A stretch of DNA of 56,447 nt. Origin: Planctomycetota bacterium (GTDB lineage: Bacteria; Planctomycetota; J058; JAJDCQ01). Of the stretch, positions 51,419-56,447 are shown piece after piece (position 1 is the first letter of the stretch; each line of letters starts with the position of its first letter). The stretch covers positions 1 to 56,447 of the forward strand of contig JAJDCQ010000194.1 of the NCBI GenBank assembly GCA_029260755.1. Direction: 5' to 3'. The notes beneath the pieces were generated by a model. That model worked only from the letters and a program-made list of their open reading frames with translations, ran no database searches and had not been told where the DNA came from. Position numbers and translations under genes: made by a program.

Positions 51419-51427
51419 GCGCGGGCG

Positions 51428-51811
51428 CTACTTCGCCCCGAGGCGGACGTCGAGCTCGGCGATGATCGCCATCACGACCTGCCGCTCGGCCGGCGCCGCG
51501 TAGATCAGCAGCTTGTTCGTCGCCGGGTCGTCGATGACGCGCACCTCGGCGAGGGCCGGCGCCCGGTCGGGGTCGCCTCGGACGGGCCGGCCGACCTCGG
51601 CGATGAAGCGGCTCAGGGTCACGGCGACCTCGCCGGCCTCGCGGTACTGGATCTGGACGACCGAGGCGGTCCGCGGCTCCTTCCCGGCGGCTCCGGACCC
51701 GGCGGCCTCGGCGGATGGCGCCCGGCCGACGAGGCCGGCGGCGACGAGGAGAAGGACCGCGAGGGACGCGGCGGCGCAGACGGTGGTGCGGCGGCGGGTG
51801 CGAGCGGACAC
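51428..51811 (-). CDS. Secreted stand-alone secretin N (NolW-like) domain
   Basis: 127 residues from GTG 51811 (GGGAG 5 nt upstream). After a signal peptide (AAASLAVLLLVAAGLVG... cleaved near AEA) there is one domain with VVQIQYREAGEVAVTLSRFI and VRVIDDPATNKLLIYAAPAERQVVMAIIAELD, the pattern of GspD/PilQ N-domains. The secretin channel part is absent. It lies 92 nt downstream of the kinase at 51904 on the same strand. It could bind a secretin elsewhere in the genome; inferred. Confidence 0.65.
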   Translation of the reverse strand: MSARTRRRTTVCAAASLAVLLLVAAGLVGRAPSAEAAGSGAAGKEPRTASVVQIQYREAGEVAVTLSRFIAEVGRPVRGDPDRAPALAEVRVIDDPATNKLLIYAAPAERQVVMAIIAELDVRLGAK

Positions 51812-51903
51812 GTGGGTCTCCCTTGTCGAGTTCGAGGCCCGAGATCGAGGGCGGGCCGTCCCGCGATGACGGACGGGGCCGGGCGAAGGTTCAGTCGGGG
51901 TCG

Positions 51904-54510
<2,607 letters not shown>

Positions 54511-54604
54511 CGGTGCCGATGATGGTCGGCCCGCGGGGGCGGGCGCAACCGAGCGCGGCGGCAGTGCTTTGCAGAAGCCGGCTCGCCGATGACATCCTCT
54601 CCTC

Positions 54605-56447
54605 GTGACCGTGGAGCTCGAGCAGCGCTTCGTCGGAAAGACGATCGGCCCCTACCGGGTCGAGGGGGTCATCGGTCAGGGCGGCATGGGCGTCGTCCTC
54701 CGGGCGCGCCAGCAGGGGCTCGACCGCGAGGTCGCCCTGAAGCTGATGCTCGGCGGGTCGTACGCGACCCCCGAGGCGCGGGCGCGCTTCGTGAACGAGG
54801 CGCGGGTCATGGGGCGCCTCCAGCACCCGGGCCTCCTCCGGATCATCGACGTCGGCGAGCATCAGGACCTCGTCTACTACTCGATGGACCTGGTGAACGG
54901 CTCGAGCCTCGACGAAGTGCTCGACCGGCTCGACTTCCGTCACGCGGCGACGCTCCTCGCCCACGTCGCGACGGCGCTCCAGTACGTTCACGATCAGGGG
55001 CTGATCCACCGTGACATCAAGCCGTCGAACGTCCTCCTCAACGAGGCGGGGCAGCCCCTCCTCATGGACTTCGGTCTGGTGAAGGAGCTCGGCGCGGGCG
55101 AAGGGCTGACGGCGACCGGCGCCGTGCTCGGGACGCCGGCCTACATGGCGCCGGAGCAGGCGGCCGGCGAGCCCGGCGGCGTCGATCACCGCGCCGACAT
55201 CTACGCCCTCGGGGCGATCCTCTATCACCGCCTGGCCGGGCGCCCGAGCTACGAGGGCGCCTCGGTGATGAACATCCTCGCGAAGCTCATCAAGGGGCCG
55301 CCGAAGCCGCCGTCGGCGGTCGCGGAGGTGCCGCCGCCCGAGGCGATCGAGCGGGTCTGCCTCCGGGCGATGGCGCGCGAGCGCGACGACCGCTACCCGA
55401 GCGCGCGCGACTTCGCGGCCGACCTCGCCCGCTTCGTGAAGGGCGAGCCGGTCCTCGCCGCGCCGATCGCATCGCCGTCGGGGCCGACCGTCGGCGCGAG
55501 CGCCCTCGGGGCGAGCGCGGCCGGCGCACGGGACGCCCACGTCGCCGCCGCGCCCACCGTGGTCGACCCCGCTCGTCGTCCCGCGGCCAAGAAGCCCCCC
55601 GGCGTGAAGCGACGGCGTCGGCCGGGCGGCAAGGAGTCCCAGCGCGGGCCGGCGGGCGCCGAGCGGTCCGCCGTGGGAGGCGGCGCGCCCGTCGTCCCGA
55701 TCGTGATCGGCGCGGCGCTCGTCCTCCTCCTCGCCGTCGTCGGCGTGATCGCGATCGGTCGCGGCGGTCCGTCGGAGGGCGACGTCGCCGAGATGATGGC
55801 GCTCGCGAGTCGCGACACGACGCGCTGGGACGACCTGGTCGCCCGGCACGCCGATCTGGAGACGCTCGTCGCGCGGCTCGGCGACTCCGCGACCGAGCAG
55901 GTCCGGACGCTCCTCGCCGACGACGCCGCCGAGCTCGCGAGCCGGCGTCGCCAGCGGACGCTCACCCGCGAGTCCCTCCGCGCGGCGGCCCTCGCGGGCG
56001 ATGCGGACTCCGCGAGCGCCGCGGCGCGGCTGCTCCGCGCCGGAACGCTCGAGGCGGTCGAGGCGTCCGAGGTCGAGCGCTGGGTCGCCGTCGCCGGGCT
56101 CGCCGAGCCGGGCGACGATCTCGAGGAGGCGTGGCGCCGCTACGCGGAGCTCGCCGCCGGGGCGGCGGACGCCGACGAGCTCGCGCCGGTCGAGACGCGG
56201 CTGATCGAACGGATCGACAGCGCCCTCCGCGCCGACCGAGACGCCGTCGGCGCGGCGGTCGCGACCGGCGCGCTCGATCGGGCCGAGTCGCTTCTCGTCG
56301 CTCTTCGCGCGCGCGGGGGCGAGACCGAGCCGTTCGCGCGCTGGCGGAGGGGTCGAGCGACCGAGCTCGACGCGCTCGCGGACCGGATCGCCGATGCGCG
56401 CGCCGCGGCGGCCGCGGCCGCCGTGACGGATCCGCCTCCCGGCCAGC
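54605..56447 (+). CDS. Membrane Ser/Thr kinase, truncated by the window end
   Basis: At least 614 residues from GTG 54605 (or GTG 54611), open to the last base. Kinase domain: GQGGMGVVLRARQ, VALKLML, HRDIKPSNVLL, DFGLVKEL, GTPAYMAPEQAAG. The start has no ribosome site. A Pro/Lys-rich linker, one membrane helix (VVPIVIGAALVLLLAVVGVIAIG) and a helical extracytoplasmic part follow, ending at the window border. It is convergent or divergent with no other gene except the kinase at 51904, 94 nt away head to head. Confidence 0.85.
   Translation, partial: MTVELEQRFVGKTIGPYRVEGVIGQGGMGVVLRARQQGLDREVALKLMLGGSYATPEARARFVNEARVMGRLQHPGLLRIIDVGEHQDLVYYSMDLVNGSSLDEVLDRLDFRHAATLLAHVATALQYVHDQGLIHRDIKPSNVLLNEAGQPLLMDFGLVKELGAGEGLTATGAVLGTPAYMAPEQAAGEPGGVDHRADIYALGAILYHRLAGRPSYEGASVMNILAKLIKGPPKPPSAVAEVPPPEAIERVCLRAMARERDDRYPSARDFAADLARFVKGEPVLAAPIASPSGPTVGASALGASAAGARDAHVAAAPTVVDPARRPAAKKPPGVKRRRRPGGKESQRGPAGAERSAVGGGAPVVPIVIGAALVLLLAVVGVIAIGRGGPSEGDVAEMMALASRDTTRWDDLVARHADLETLVARLGDSATEQVRTLLADDAAELASRRRQRTLTRESLRAAALAGDADSASAAARLLRAGTLEAVEASEVERWVAVAGLAEPGDDLEEAWRRYAELAAGAADADELAPVETRLIERIDSALRADRDAVGAAVATGALDRAESLLVALRARGGETEPFARWRRGRATELDALADRIADARAAAAAAAVTDPPPGQ

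Overview
The window is GC-rich (about 70 %), gene-dense DNA from a Gram-negative bacterium with a strongly eukaryote-like signalling inventory: four Hanks-type Ser/Thr kinases, two FHA proteins, large secreted lipoproteins, many multiheme c-type cytochromes, and intergenic inverted repeats with 9-bp periodic arms. The gene style best fits a high-GC Planctomycetota lineage. A Myxococcota-like relative cannot be excluded, because no rRNA gene is present.

Layout. 1-1340: a repeat relic and an aminotransferase. 1679-6478: a nine-heme secreted lipoprotein with a C-terminal propeller-like region. 6479-10226: two repeat-filled gaps around a small zinc protein and a beta-helix lipoprotein. 10227-22000: a minus-strand run of seven genes. 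In transcription order they are a two-FHA membrane protein, an outer-membrane beta-barrel, an 18-site multiheme cytochrome, an 11-heme cytochrome, a diheme cytochrome b-like membrane protein, a protein with two cyclic-nucleotide-binding domains and four [4Fe-4S] clusters, and an FHA domain joined across a membrane helix to a 16-site multiheme cytochrome. 22248-29826: rsmE, a TPR membrane protein, an ExeA-like ATPase, a very low-complexity RD/RG protein, rplM and rpsI. 29827-41510: repeats, a thiolase, a methyltransferase, an Rpn-like nuclease, a kinase, and an ABC exporter pair with a giant permease fusion. 41687-47207: a coiled-coil protein, two secreted proteins and two zinc-finger proteins. 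47331-56447: an S9 peptidase, three kinases and a lone secretin N-like protein. The last kinase runs off the window.

The most interesting system is the seven-gene cluster. It contains the parts of an electron wire from a cytoplasmic iron-sulfur protein through a diheme membrane protein and periplasmic multihemes to an outer-membrane barrel. Two of its redox proteins are fused to cytoplasmic signal-input domains (FHA and cyclic-nucleotide binding). I infer an electron conduit gated by phosphorylation and cyclic nucleotides. The nine-heme lipoprotein nearby could be an extracellular partner. A good sigma70-like promoter (TTGACC-N18-TATACT) precedes the first gene.
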